Below, piece after piece: positions 35,201-42,967 of a stretch of DNA of 58,769 nucleotides (position 1 is its first letter; every line of letters starts with the position of its first letter). The DNA lies in contig CAZMXS010000020.1 of NCBI GenBank assembly GCA_964570325.1, forward strand, positions 1 through 58,769, written 5' to 3'. The position numbers and the translations under genes were made by a program. Under the pieces are notes generated by a model, which made no database searches, was not told the origin of the DNA, and saw nothing but the letters and a program-made list of their open reading frames with translations. The stretch is from CAZMXS01 sp964570325. GTDB taxonomy: Bacteria; Verrucomicrobiota; Kiritimatiellia; CAIQIC01; CAZMXS01.

Positions 35201-35602
35201 CAACGAATCGAAGGCGACCTGTCCCAGCGTAGGCAGCTTGGTGCCGGGGCCAATCGAACCGAAAACGTAGCGCGGCCGGTCCGAAGTCGCCGCGGCGGCC
35301 GCCGCTTCGCGCGCGATGCAGGCGGCGGCCCGATTGATTTCCAGCGCACGGTCGGCCAGGTCATACTCGCCCAACGTGATGGGCGATGCGCCGAAACTAT
35401 TGGTTTCGACGGCATCGGCGCCCGCCGCGAAATAAGCCTGATGGATCGAGCGGATGATGTCGGGCGCCGTGATATTGAGCCACTCGTTGCATCCCTCGCG
35501 GCCGGACCAGGCCGCGGCGGGCACACCCCGGGCCTGGATCTGGGTGCCCATGGCCCCATCCATGACCAGCACACCGCGTTGAACTCGCTCGAACAAGCGC
35601 AC
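32228..35602 (-). CDS. metH: cobalamin-dependent methionine synthase
   Basis: The 1,124-residue enzyme transfers the methyl group of 5-methyl-THF to homocysteine through B12. Domains: homocysteine binding (1-300; zinc cysteines in LNCATGPEAM and VGGCCGTTPEHIRALR), pterin binding (about 330-600), B12 cap and B12-binding with DVHDIGKN (His722 the cobalt ligand), then the SAM-dependent reactivation domain (about 930-1124; RGSRYGFGYPACPDLA). A linker of about 28 residues, rich in Pro and Ala (845-872), joins the last two. The GTG start at 35602 follows GAGGAAGG. No cobalamin or SAM riboswitch was recognised in the 60 bases upstream. Confidence 0.96.
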   Translation of the reverse strand: MRLFERVQRGVLVMDGAMGTQIQARGVPAAAWSGREGCNEWLNITAPDIIRSIHQAYFAAGADAVETNSFGASPITLGEYDLADRALEINRAAACIAREAAAAAATSDRPRYVFGSIGPGTKLPTLGQVAFDSLCDALQVQIQGLAEGGADAILLETCQDLLQIKAGLVAFDKVLGARSDKLLYVSVTVEQTGTLLIGSNIAAVVAALAPFPIHALGLNCATGPEAMRIHLDYLAQNWPGFIACMPNAGLPVMQAGGAVYPLQPPEFAAVLGRMAREVGLHIVGGCCGTTPEHIRALRAAVDGLVAPPRPVRAPEQAASLFAPVDLTQAPPPLYIGERANATGSKKFRDALLANRYDDAFAILAEQEEAGAHVLDLSCAYAGRDEARDISLLVARAAAECRLPLMVDSTQANVIEAALKLYGGRMLVNSINFEAGEEKAGRVAELARRFGAGLVGLTIDEQGMALTADRKVQIARRLVEFGARYGLRPGDLFIDPLTFTIGSGDESLRDAAKETLAAIRRIKSEIPGARVLLGLSNISFGLKPQGRKVLNAVFLDRCLKAGMDACIINVAAIEPLNQIPAAAARVATALLDNDRSAGDPLENFIRFFEGAAAVETARGPDTRPPEAALADAVIKGRIPPLAEVIPALLTQRKAEDILNEILVPAMKEVGRLFNDGVLQLPFVLKSAEVMKRAVDLLKPHMQKDDAASGRGTLVIATVAGDVHDIGKNLVDIILSNNGFRVVNLGTKIPVEQMIAAVREHQADVLGMSGLLVKSAALMAENLKALEAAGVRVPVLLGGAALTPDFVAEVCQPLYSAPVVYCRDAFAGLARMRERAERGGLEKTPLPGQRPAPPAPPPAPPATIDLSLAPPAPPFLGRRIVREIDLEAVYPLLNEVALIRGRWGYRRGKLDAAEYQRLMDHEVYPKLAALKKAVRERGLFKPQVAYGYFPCRAWAETLFVRPADGGVEIPLTFPRQRQPPHYCVAGFFRPDADVVGFMAVTLGGAIEKENPQLLFQAQYQDYFLLHGLAVEVTDALAEYWHAQMRREWGFRDPDLDPQGYIVQNYRGSRYGFGYPACPDLAMNKICCDLVGAAEIGITLSENYMMVPELSTCALVAHHPQAKYFNV

Positions 35603-35972
35603 CGGGAACCGCCTTCCTCAAAAACACCGCGCGGCCACTATAACAGCCCGCAACGGGAATTCAATGGCCGCGAAAATTGCGCACACGCTGAACCCAGCCA
35701 GGCCGGGAATCGCGCGCGACAACCCGCATGGACCGCGCCGGATCCAACGCGCCCCTTGCCCCGAAAGAAATGTGGCCGGCGCGCAACCGGCGCTTGGATT
35801 GGAACGGGAGGCTCCCTTTCGAATTCCGCTTGATTATCGCATGCAATCCTCGCCTCTCAAAGCGCCTCTGATTGGATCGGCAATATGCCGCTCAATCCGC
35901 CCGTTATCCAACGCTTTTCAACGGCTCTGGCGCCAATTGACAACGGGGCGGCCCGGGCCTAGTTTTTGCGGT

Positions 35973-36155
35973 ATGAGTTTTCTTACTCTATTGGCGGTCA
36001 CCGCGGCGATGCTCGCTTTGTGTTTAATGGGCCTGGCCATTGGGCTGCTCATTCGCAACAAGCAACTCAACACATGCAATTGTGGCGGGCTGAATCATCC
36101 CAACCCGCGCCGCGCCTGCCAAAATTGCGCGGTTGCGCCGGAGGCAAAAAAATAG
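35973..36155 (+). CDS. nqrM: Na+-Nqr maturation protein NqrM (DUF539)
   Basis: The 60-residue frame encodes an N-terminal membrane helix (FLTLLAVTAAMLALCLMGLAIGLLI) followed by RNKQLNTCNCGG and CQNCA. The layout, GxAIG before the end of the helix and four cysteines in CxCGG and CxxC after it, is that of NqrM, which delivers iron for the Fe site between NqrD and NqrE. The family is defined by this short form. It is convergent with apbE (29-base gap), the other Nqr maturation gene. It is short and easy to overlook; the larger frame running upstream from 35664 in the same frame is not supported. Confidence 0.75.
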   Translation: MSFLTLLAVTAAMLALCLMGLAIGLLIRNKQLNTCNCGGLNHPNPRRACQNCAVAPEAKK

Positions 36156-36183
36156 CGCGCCTCCGCAACCGGCTGGGCCACAG

Positions 36184-37272
36184 TCACTGGGCGGCGGCGG
36201 GCCAGCGTTCATATCCGGTCAGCCGCTCAAAACCGGGGCTGGCGATCTCCTGAAAGGCGTCATGCTCCGGCTGATGAATAAGAAACAGCGCTTCCGCGCC
36301 GGAGTAATTGGTCAGGCAGCGCAATCCAGCGGCCGGTCCCAGCACGTACAGCGCAGTCGCCAGGCCGTCCGCCGTGGCACAATCGGCCGCCACGACCGAA
36401 ACGCTGCTCAGCGGCCGTTCCACGGGCCGCCCGGTGGCCGGATCGAGGATGTGCGTGTAAGCGTGTCCTGCGGCGTCGCGAAAGAAATTACGGTAATCGC
36501 CTGAAGTGGCTATCGCCAGCCCGGACAGATGGACAACACCCGCAACCGCCGCGCCGGGCAGGCTGCCGGGCGCCGGCCGGTCAATCCCCACTCGCCATGG
36601 GTGGCGATCTTTGTTCAAGCCAAGTGTCGCCACCTCGCCGCCGATTTCGACGAAGTAGTTGGTCAGGCCCGCCGCGCGCAAAACGCGCGCCACCTCATCC
36701 ACGCCAAATCCCTTGGCCACCGCGCTGAGATTCAACTGTAATCCCGGGATGCGCTTCTGCAGTTCGTCGGCAACGGTCACCACCAGTTGCCCACACCCTG
36801 TCAAACGCCGGGCCTGCGCGATTTCATCTTCCGACGGCGGCGCGGGGGGGGCCGCTCCCGGCCCGAAGCCCCACAAATTGATCAGCGGTCCGAGGGTGGG
36901 ATCGAACGCGCCGCCGGACACGTGGTTGAGCTGTAGCGCCAGACGCGTCACGGTGGCCAGCTCGGCGGAAACTTTGAATGGTGTCGCCGAGGTGTGTTGG
37001 TTGAACCGCGACAACTCGCTGTCCGCCTGGTAATGGGACATCTGGCGATTGAGCGCCACAAGGCGCGCCTCCACGCGGCGCTGCAAGTCTGCCAACTCGT
37101 CCGGTGCCAAGCGGACTCCCGCCAACTTGATTGAATAAGTCGTCCCCATCGTCCGCCCAACCCATTCGGGATTGCTCCCATCGCTCGCTTCCCGACGACA
37201 AACACCAACTGCAAGCAACACAACAATGCCCGCAGCCAGCATCCAGCCAACTGATTGCCATGTTTTCTTCAT
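36184..37272 (-). CDS. apbE: FAD:protein FMN transferase ApbE
   Basis: The 362-residue product has an N-terminal hydrophobic segment with Cys25, so it may be a lipoprotein or membrane-anchored. The ApbE core is evident: GRTMGTTYSIKLAG, MSHYQADSELSRFNQ, SGGAFDPTLGPLINLWGFGP, LNLSAVAKGFGVDEVARVL, YFVEIGGEVATLG and THILDPATGRPVE. ApbE attaches FMN to threonine in (S/T)GAT motifs of NqrB and NqrC, both encoded here. A gap of 240 bases separates its start from the divergent pseudopilin operon. Confidence 0.94.
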   Translation of the reverse strand: MKKTWQSVGWMLAAGIVVLLAVGVCRREASDGSNPEWVGRTMGTTYSIKLAGVRLAPDELADLQRRVEARLVALNRQMSHYQADSELSRFNQHTSATPFKVSAELATVTRLALQLNHVSGGAFDPTLGPLINLWGFGPGAAPPAPPSEDEIAQARRLTGCGQLVVTVADELQKRIPGLQLNLSAVAKGFGVDEVARVLRAAGLTNYFVEIGGEVATLGLNKDRHPWRVGIDRPAPGSLPGAAVAGVVHLSGLAIATSGDYRNFFRDAAGHAYTHILDPATGRPVERPLSSVSVVAADCATADGLATALYVLGPAAGLRCLTNYSGAEALFLIHQPEHDAFQEIASPGFERLTGYERWPAAAQ

Positions 37273-37354
37273 GGAACTTGTTTATTTGTAAAATGTTATG
37301 GCCAGATATTCAACGACGTTCAAGATTGGAATTGACTTCGCCACCTGGTTCACA

Positions 37355-37370
37355 TTCTCAAAATTGAGAA
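37355..37370. promoter_or_regulatory. perfect inverted repeat in the apbE/pseudopilin control region
   Basis: TTCTCAAAATTGAGAA has seven-base arms around AA. It lies between the divergent apbE and pseudopilin genes, in a stretch that is AT-rich for this genome. It could be an operator for either gene. No known regulator can be named from it. Confidence 0.3.
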
Positions 37371-37512
37371 ACAATGGGCTATTCTTTCGGGACCGAATTC
37401 ATTATTAAGTCGTATTTTGTTGACGATTTCGCCGGATTAAAGAAAAGCGCGGCTGATCGGTACGTTTATTGCTATAGTCTGACTCTGGCAATGACGTGAA
37501 AGGACCCAGACC

Positions 37513-37950
37513 ATGTGGGGAAGACCCGTTCAGTCTGGCACGCAAGAGGTACGCCCGGATGCGGGCATGACGATTGTGGAAGTGCTGATTGTGGCCGCGC
37601 TTTCCGCGATGGTCATGGCCGGGATGTACTATGCGGCCATTCTCGGCACCCGCCTCAATTACACCAGCGCCCAACGTCTGGCGGCATTTGGCATCTGCAA
37701 GGACATGTTTGAGCAGATGCGCGGCTCGCAGACGTACAGTAACATCAATGTCAATGTCTACTCCACGCGCGTGGTCCGGGTTACCCATCTGGGCGGCAGC
37801 GCGCGCGTTCCGCTATACGGCACGAACTCGTGCCGGATTGTTGACCTGAACAATCCCACCCGGAAACGGGTGACCGTCTCGGTCAGTTGGGTGTACCAGG
37901 GCCGCCCATTGACCGAATCGTTGGATGGCGTGATCTACTTCAAAAAATGA
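37513..37950 (+). CDS. type II/IV pseudopilin-like protein
   Basis: The 145-residue product carries a prepilin N-terminus: DAG then MTIVEVLIVAALSAMVMAGM, with Glu at +5 of the mature form. A 17-residue leader precedes the cleavage site. The globular part has VNVYSTRVVRVTHLGGSARV and RVTVSVSWVYQGRPLTE. Two further genes of the same kind follow, coupled by a four-base overlap. No pilus ATPase, PilC or secretin gene occurs in the window, so the assembly machinery must be elsewhere. AAAGGA lies upstream. Confidence 0.8.
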   Translation: MWGRPVQSGTQEVRPDAGMTIVEVLIVAALSAMVMAGMYYAAILGTRLNYTSAQRLAAFGICKDMFEQMRGSQTYSNINVNVYSTRVVRVTHLGGSARVPLYGTNSCRIVDLNNPTRKRVTVSVSWVYQGRPLTESLDGVIYFKK

Positions 37951-38525
37951 AAACTCAAACCGTAATCGAACGGCGTCGTTGCGGCTTCACCATCGTGGAA
38001 GCGATCGTGGCCTGCTGTCTTTTCAGCATTGTCACCGGCATCAGTTATGCCTTTTTCAACCAGTGTATCAAGGATTCGCGCGGCGGAGCTTCACAAGCCC
38101 GTTTTCTGATGAAGGCCCGCTACGCCGAGCAAAAAATCAGCAAGGTCATTCAGGAAGGCGAAGTCATCTCTGCCTACTATAACTATCTTTATATCATGTC
38201 GAGCAACGACGGCACCTACGCCTGTATTTACTATTACGACAAGGATTACAATCCCGAGACCGTCAGCAATAATGTGATCCGTTACGTACCCAACGCCTAT
38301 AACTGGTCCCGTTACGAGGACATCTGCGACCACGTCAGCCACATCGGCGGCGATTGGCTGTTCAGCAACACGGTGCATTCGCCAACGTCGGTGCGGGTCA
38401 CCTTCCACGTGGGCGATGGCACCAACACGACCGCCCGGGAGTTCGACATGACCGGCCTGGGTTATCAGGGAGTCGAGGTCCGCTTTTCGGTGGCGCCGCG
38501 CAACCTGCATTACTTTTTCGAGTAG
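37947..38525 (+). CDS. pseudopilin-like protein
   Basis: The product is 192 residues from the ATG at 37947, which overlaps the previous stop (ATGA). The prepilin signature is RRRCG then FTIVEAIVACCLFSIVTGIS, Glu at +5. A second Cys pair follows the helix start. The globular domain includes ARYAEQKISKVIQEGEV, a Tyr-rich stretch (YYNYLYIMSSNDGTYACIYY) and VRVTFHVGDGTNTTAREFDM. It probably is a minor pseudopilin forming a tip complex with its neighbours, as GspIJK do; that is inference. Confidence 0.8.
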   Translation: MKTQTVIERRRCGFTIVEAIVACCLFSIVTGISYAFFNQCIKDSRGGASQARFLMKARYAEQKISKVIQEGEVISAYYNYLYIMSSNDGTYACIYYYDKDYNPETVSNNVIRYVPNAYNWSRYEDICDHVSHIGGDWLFSNTVHSPTSVRVTFHVGDGTNTTAREFDMTGLGYQGVEVRFSVAPRNLHYFFE

Positions 38526-38536
38526 GAGGGCTAAAC

Positions 38537-40366
38537 ATGAAAACCCCAGAACGGGATTTATCGGCTGGAAACGCGGTAATCGCCGGCCTGCTGTTTGCCT
38601 TTCTGGCCGCCGCCCTGATGGGTGGCTATGTGGCCTACGCCGCCCGGGACGCCCTGCAAACGCAGCGCATGATAGACTACCAGAAGGCCCGCATCGCCGC
38701 GGAATGTGCGCTGGACCATGCCGAGATCGCGCTACGCAACATCGTTCTGGCCAACCAATTGACCCTATCCACCAGCGAACTGCAGAGCTTGATTGATGCC
38801 ATTCAACCACCAGACCCCCTGCCCCCCTATCTTTACGAGACGCCGGACGGCCGCGCGGCGTTTAACATCACCGTGGATTCCGACGTCAACTTCGGCAACA
38901 TCCCGGCCGGCAAGCGCAAGGGCTACAATGGTGAATGGCAACGCTTCAGCGTCCGGACCGGCGCTATCAATCCGAAAACCGGCGCCGGGTGTGTGCTGCG
39001 GCTGGACATGATGGCGCTGGGCCTGTTCCTGATTCGCTTCGGTGTGTTCTATGAAAACGACTTGGAGATCAATCCCGGCGCCAACATGACCTTTGCCGGT
39101 CCCGTCCACTGCAACGAAGACATGCATATCTGCCCGGATGCGTCGAGCCTGCGGTTCAACGACCAATTGACGGCGCACGGCAACATCTTCCGCCAGCGCA
39201 AGGATCGCAGTCAGGATCCGGGATACATTGGCATCAACAACCAAAGTGACATCGAAATTGCCATGACGTTCGACAGCACCGACCCCTACTGGATGATCAA
39301 TGCCCTCTGGTACTGGGGCAACCGCTGCTTGAGCGGCGCGCATGGCGTGGAGCATCTGGGTCCGCCGATCAATGCGACCGATGTGCCCTATGACCTGATC
39401 CGCCGCGCGCTTCCGCCCACCGATCCCAATTACCACATTGAAACCGAAAACGAGAAATATCACAACAAGGCCTGCCTCAAAATTCACATCAACTCTAATG
39501 GCGTCATCACCGCCCGCGACGCCTTGGGCGCCGATGTCTCCAGTTACTTCAAAACCAACGCCGTCTTGCGGACCAATTCCTGCCCATGGAACGGCCGCGC
39601 GACTTATATCAAGGACGCCGACGGCAACTATCTTTTCCTGACCAACGGGATCCTGAACATCACCAACAATTACTTCTATGATGCCCGCGAGGGGGTAACC
39701 AACTGGCCGGTGGACGTTTATGTGGACCGCCTGACCAATATGTTCCCGCAGGCGTTCAATACAACTTACAGCATTGAGCAAGGCCGCGGTCTGATCTACA
39801 TCACCCGCGACCAGCCGCGAGGCACGGCAACCAATACGGTACGCCCGGTCCTGCGCATCCGTAACGGCAATCGTCTACCCAATTCAGGCCTGACGTTTGC
39901 CACGGACATGCCCATCTACCTGGAGGGCAATTACAATACACAGACCGTCAAACCGGCCATGCTGGCAGGCGACGCCGTCACCTTCCTTTCCAAGGGCTGG
40001 CAGGATGCCTGCAGTTGGGGCACGGTCAGCCAGCGCACCGCCACAAACACGACCTATAACACAGTCGTACTGACCGGCAACTCGGAGACCACCTGGGGCA
40101 ACTACAACGGCGGATTGGAAAACGTGCTGCGCTTTCTTGAGAACTGGAGCGGCAAGACGGTCGTTTACCGCGGTTCAATCATTGATCTGTGGTACAGCCA
40201 GAAAGCCAAGGGCCGGTGGGTATACGGCACCTATTACACGGCGCCCACCCGCGATTGGGGATACGACCCGATCTACCGCACTCAGGTGCCGCCCGGTTGC
40301 ACGCGCGTATTCGGCATCGAGGAGATCACCTGGAAGCAAAGCACATGGGACCAGGAGACGTGGTAG
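38537..40366 (+). CDS. PilX/GspK-like large pilus-tip or exported protein
   Basis: The product is 609 residues from the ATG at 38537 with AGGAGGG upstream. The N-terminus (LSAGNAVIAGLLFAFLAAALMG, then KARIAAECALDHAEIALRN) has the pilX_N arrangement: hydrophobic helix followed by an Ala-Glu-rich amphipathic segment. The remaining 530 residues are unusual: repeated single-strand blocks with Asn/Thr (INPGANMTFAGPVHCNEDMH, LTAHGNIFRQ, GLTFATDMPIYLEGNYNTQT, VVYRGSIIDLWYSQ), reminiscent of DUF-type beta-helix pilus adhesins. It may be a GspK-like tip protein greatly enlarged. Function is not known. Confidence 0.7.
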   Translation: MKTPERDLSAGNAVIAGLLFAFLAAALMGGYVAYAARDALQTQRMIDYQKARIAAECALDHAEIALRNIVLANQLTLSTSELQSLIDAIQPPDPLPPYLYETPDGRAAFNITVDSDVNFGNIPAGKRKGYNGEWQRFSVRTGAINPKTGAGCVLRLDMMALGLFLIRFGVFYENDLEINPGANMTFAGPVHCNEDMHICPDASSLRFNDQLTAHGNIFRQRKDRSQDPGYIGINNQSDIEIAMTFDSTDPYWMINALWYWGNRCLSGAHGVEHLGPPINATDVPYDLIRRALPPTDPNYHIETENEKYHNKACLKIHINSNGVITARDALGADVSSYFKTNAVLRTNSCPWNGRATYIKDADGNYLFLTNGILNITNNYFYDAREGVTNWPVDVYVDRLTNMFPQAFNTTYSIEQGRGLIYITRDQPRGTATNTVRPVLRIRNGNRLPNSGLTFATDMPIYLEGNYNTQTVKPAMLAGDAVTFLSKGWQDACSWGTVSQRTATNTTYNTVVLTGNSETTWGNYNGGLENVLRFLENWSGKTVVYRGSIIDLWYSQKAKGRWVYGTYYTAPTRDWGYDPIYRTQVPPGCTRVFGIEEITWKQSTWDQETW

Positions 40367-40436
40367 CTTTTCGCCCGATCCTTGCTCGCACTCGTGGTTC
40401 GCACTCGGATTCGGTCCAGGTCGGATCGGTCATTCT

Positions 40437-40462
40437 GCGGGGTGGAAAACCGACCACTCCGC
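40437..40462. terminator. hairpin between convergent genes
   Basis: GCGGGGTGG (40437-40445) pairs over nine bases, one of them G-T, with CCACTCCGC (40454-40462) around an eight-base loop. It sits between the convergent ends of the pilus gene and nqrF. There is no clear T-run on either side, so it is at best a weak bidirectional terminator or a processing stop. Confidence 0.35.
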
Positions 40463-40463
40463 C

Positions 40464-41690
40464 CTAGAACTCGTCGTAGGCGATCATCTCTTTCTCTACA
40501 CCCAGGTCATAAAGCATCTTATTGACCGCGGCGATCATGGGTGGCGGACCGCAAAGATAATACTCAATCTCGGTCGGATCGGGATGGCGCGCAAGATACT
40601 GCTCCAGTACCACGGTATGGATGAAACCCTTGTAACCCGTCCAGTTGTCCTCGGGTAATGGTTCGCTGAGCGCCAGATGGAACTTGAAATTCGGATGCTC
40701 CCGCTCCAGCCGGCGGAAGTCCTCTTCGTAGAACATTTCGCGCCGCGAGCGAGCGCCATACCAATAGCTGATCACCCGCCGGCTCCGCCGGGTCGCCAGC
40801 AAGTCAAACACATGCGATCGCAGCGGGGCCATGCCGGCGCCACCGCCAATGTAGAGCATCTCGCGATCAGTCTCCTTGGCGAAGAATTCGCCGAAAGGCC
40901 CGCTCAACCAGACCTTGTCACCCGGCTTGAGCGAAAAGATATAGGACGAAGCAATGCCCGGCGGCACATTCAGGCGCGGCGGCGGAGTCGCGATGCGGAC
41001 ATTCAGTTTCACCAACGGACCCTCGGCCGGGTAATTGGCCATGGAATAGGCCCGGAAACATGAGGTCGGATTGTGGACTTTCAAATCCCAGAGCTTCAAT
41101 TTGTCCCAAGCCTCGCGGAACCGCGCCTCCACTTCGATGTTCCGATAGTCCAGCTCGTAGGCGGGGATGTCCATTTGGATATAGCCGCCGGCGCGGAAGT
41201 TCAAATGCACGTCCGGCGGCAGGTCCACAACCAGTTCCTTGATAAACGTGGCCACGTTCCGGTTGGATCGAACCGTTCCCGCGAACTTGCGGATTTCCAT
41301 GATCTCCGCCGGCACGCGGATTTTCAGGTCGCGCTTGACCTTCAACTGGCAGGCCAGGCGCAATCCCTCCTTGGCCTGCTGCTTGTTGATATGTCCGGCC
41401 TCGGTCGGCAACAGGGTTCCGCCACCCTCCAGCACGGTACACTTGCACATCGCGCAGGTGCCGCCACCGCCGCAGGCCGACGGCAGGAAAATCCGCTGCG
41501 CCGCCAACGCGGACAGCAGCGAGACGCCGGACTCGACCGTCAGCACCTTGGCGCTGTCATTGAGGTCAATCCGAACCGGCCCCGCGGGCGCGAGCTTGCG
41601 CGACGCCAGCATGAGTCCGACGGTCAGAAACAGGATCAGGCCCGTGAAGACCGTCACGCTCGCCAGGATGAATACCAGGGTGGCGCCCAT
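40464..41690 (-). CDS. nqrF: Na+-translocating NADH:quinone reductase subunit F
   Basis: The 408-residue subunit oxidises NADH. It has an N-terminal membrane helix (LVFILASVTVFTGLILFLTV), a 2Fe-2S domain with SACGGGGTCAMCKCTV and a fourth cysteine in RLACQLKV, and an FAD/NAD(P)H domain with RAYSMANYPAEG, GGGAGMAPLRSHVFD and the NADH-site YLCGPPPMIAAV. The ATG at 41690 shares one base with the nqrE stop (TGATG). It is last in the minus-strand nqrABCDEF operon and ends at the hairpin 40437-40462. Confidence 0.96.
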   Translation of the reverse strand: MGATLVFILASVTVFTGLILFLTVGLMLASRKLAPAGPVRIDLNDSAKVLTVESGVSLLSALAAQRIFLPSACGGGGTCAMCKCTVLEGGGTLLPTEAGHINKQQAKEGLRLACQLKVKRDLKIRVPAEIMEIRKFAGTVRSNRNVATFIKELVVDLPPDVHLNFRAGGYIQMDIPAYELDYRNIEVEARFREAWDKLKLWDLKVHNPTSCFRAYSMANYPAEGPLVKLNVRIATPPPRLNVPPGIASSYIFSLKPGDKVWLSGPFGEFFAKETDREMLYIGGGAGMAPLRSHVFDLLATRRSRRVISYWYGARSRREMFYEEDFRRLEREHPNFKFHLALSEPLPEDNWTGYKGFIHTVVLEQYLARHPDPTEIEYYLCGPPPMIAAVNKMLYDLGVEKEMIAYDEF

Positions 41691-42304
41691 CAGAGATTGA
41701 TCCCCGCAAAACACATGAAGGTCATGGCCATCAAGCCGGTGATAATCATCGTGATCCCGAGCCCGCGCAGGCCGGCCGGGATGTTCGAGTAGCGCAGCTT
41801 GCGCCGGATCGCGCCCATCGCGATGATCGCCAGCGCCCAGCCGGTCCCCGAAGAAAAGCCGTACACGAGCGCTTCGGCAAAATTGTAGTTACGCTCCACC
41901 ATGAACAGCGACCCGCCGAGAATCGCGCAATTGACCGTGATCAGCGGCAGAAAAATGCCCAACGCCTGGTAAAGCGGCGGGAAAAACCGGTCCAGCACCA
42001 TTTCGACCAATTGGACCAGACACGCGATGGTGGCAATGAAACTAATGAAGATCAGAAACGAGAGATCCAGCGCAGCCAGGGCCGGCACTCCCGTCCATGC
42101 CAGCGCCCCGGACTCGAGGAGGAAGCGCTTGATCAGCCAGTTGATGGGCACGGTGATGGACTGCACGCAGATAACCGCCATGCCCAGCCCGATCGCGGCA
42201 TCCATCCGTTTTGAAATCGCCAGGAACGAGCACATCCCGAGGAAGGTCGAGAGCAGGATATTTTCGATAAAGATGGATTTAACAGCCAGACTTATGAGTT
42301 CCAT
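41690..42304 (-). CDS. nqrE: Na+-Nqr subunit E
   Basis: The product is 204 residues from the ATG at 42304. It matches NqrE: MELISLAVKSIFIENILLST at the start, FLGMCSFLAISKRM, VNCAILGGSLFMVERNYNFA and FSSGTGWALAIIAMGAIRRK. NqrD and NqrE are paralogues that hold the membrane iron centre through cysteines such as that in FLGMCSF and VNCAILG, both present. It precedes nqrF with a one-base overlap. Confidence 0.95.
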   Translation of the reverse strand: MELISLAVKSIFIENILLSTFLGMCSFLAISKRMDAAIGLGMAVICVQSITVPINWLIKRFLLESGALAWTGVPALAALDLSFLIFISFIATIACLVQLVEMVLDRFFPPLYQALGIFLPLITVNCAILGGSLFMVERNYNFAEALVYGFSSGTGWALAIIAMGAIRRKLRYSNIPAGLRGLGITMIITGLMAMTFMCFAGINL

Positions 42305-42314
42305 GATGCACCCG

Positions 42315-42935
42315 TCATTCGGCCTCAAAATGTTTGATCAATGTTCGCTGCACCCAGATCAACAGGCCCAGCACGATAAACGCGCCGGGCGCCAGCAGCA
42401 TCAGGCCGTTGTTGAGATACCCGGCCGCGTATGCTCCGGCCGGAATCACGTGCCAGCCCGCCCAAGTACCGGCTCCTAATATTTCACGGAATGTCGCCAC
42501 GGCCAGCAGCACCAGGCTATAGCCAATGCCGTTGCTCACGCCATCCAGGAACGACGGCCACGGCGGATTAGCCAGTGCGTAGGCCTCCAGGCGGCCCATA
42601 ACGATGCAATTGGTGATAATCAGGCCGACAAACACACTGAGCTGGCGACTGATGTCATAGGCAAAGGCGCGCAAGAACTGGTCGGCCAGGATCACGAGCA
42701 CCGAAACTACAGCCATTTCGACAATCATGCGGATCCGCCCCGGAATCAATGAACGCAGCAGCGAGATCACCCAGTTGGCGCCGGCCGTCACCACCGTCAA
42801 GCTCAACGCCATGACCACGGCGGTCTCCAGCTTCGTTGTAACCGCCAGCGAGGAGCAGATGCCCAGCACCTGGATCGTCACCGGGTTGGTCTCCGACAAT
42901 GGATCCATCAGGATTTTCTTATATTCTGTCGCCAT
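42315..42935 (-). CDS. nqrD: Na+-Nqr subunit D
   Basis: The product is 206 residues from the ATG at 42935. Landmarks are TIQVLGICSSLAVTTKLETA (with the iron-ligand cysteine), QLSVFVGLIITNCIVMGRLE (second cysteine) and the SVSNGIGYSLVLLAVATFRE-type segment DGVSNGIGYSLVLL. Six membrane helices are expected. It lies ten bases before nqrE and 32 bases after nqrC. Confidence 0.95.
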   Translation of the reverse strand: MATEYKKILMDPLSETNPVTIQVLGICSSLAVTTKLETAVVMALSLTVVTAGANWVISLLRSLIPGRIRMIVEMAVVSVLVILADQFLRAFAYDISRQLSVFVGLIITNCIVMGRLEAYALANPPWPSFLDGVSNGIGYSLVLLAVATFREILGAGTWAGWHVIPAGAYAAGYLNNGLMLLAPGAFIVLGLLIWVQRTLIKHFEAE

Positions 42936-42967
42936 GGTACCGCCACTCACCGCTTACCCAACACGAA

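Noticed and set aside
35603..35663. Possible cobalamin or SAM riboswitch before metH, and likewise before metX
   Set aside because: The available leader is about 60 bases with none of the conserved B12-box or SAM-box sequence. MetX is only 45 bases after the previous gene.
35664..35972. Upstream extension of the small nqrM frame to 163 codons
   Set aside because: The first 103 codons encode low-complexity basic sequence without a family, overlapping the metH upstream region. The membrane helix and cysteine motif begin at the ATG at 35973.
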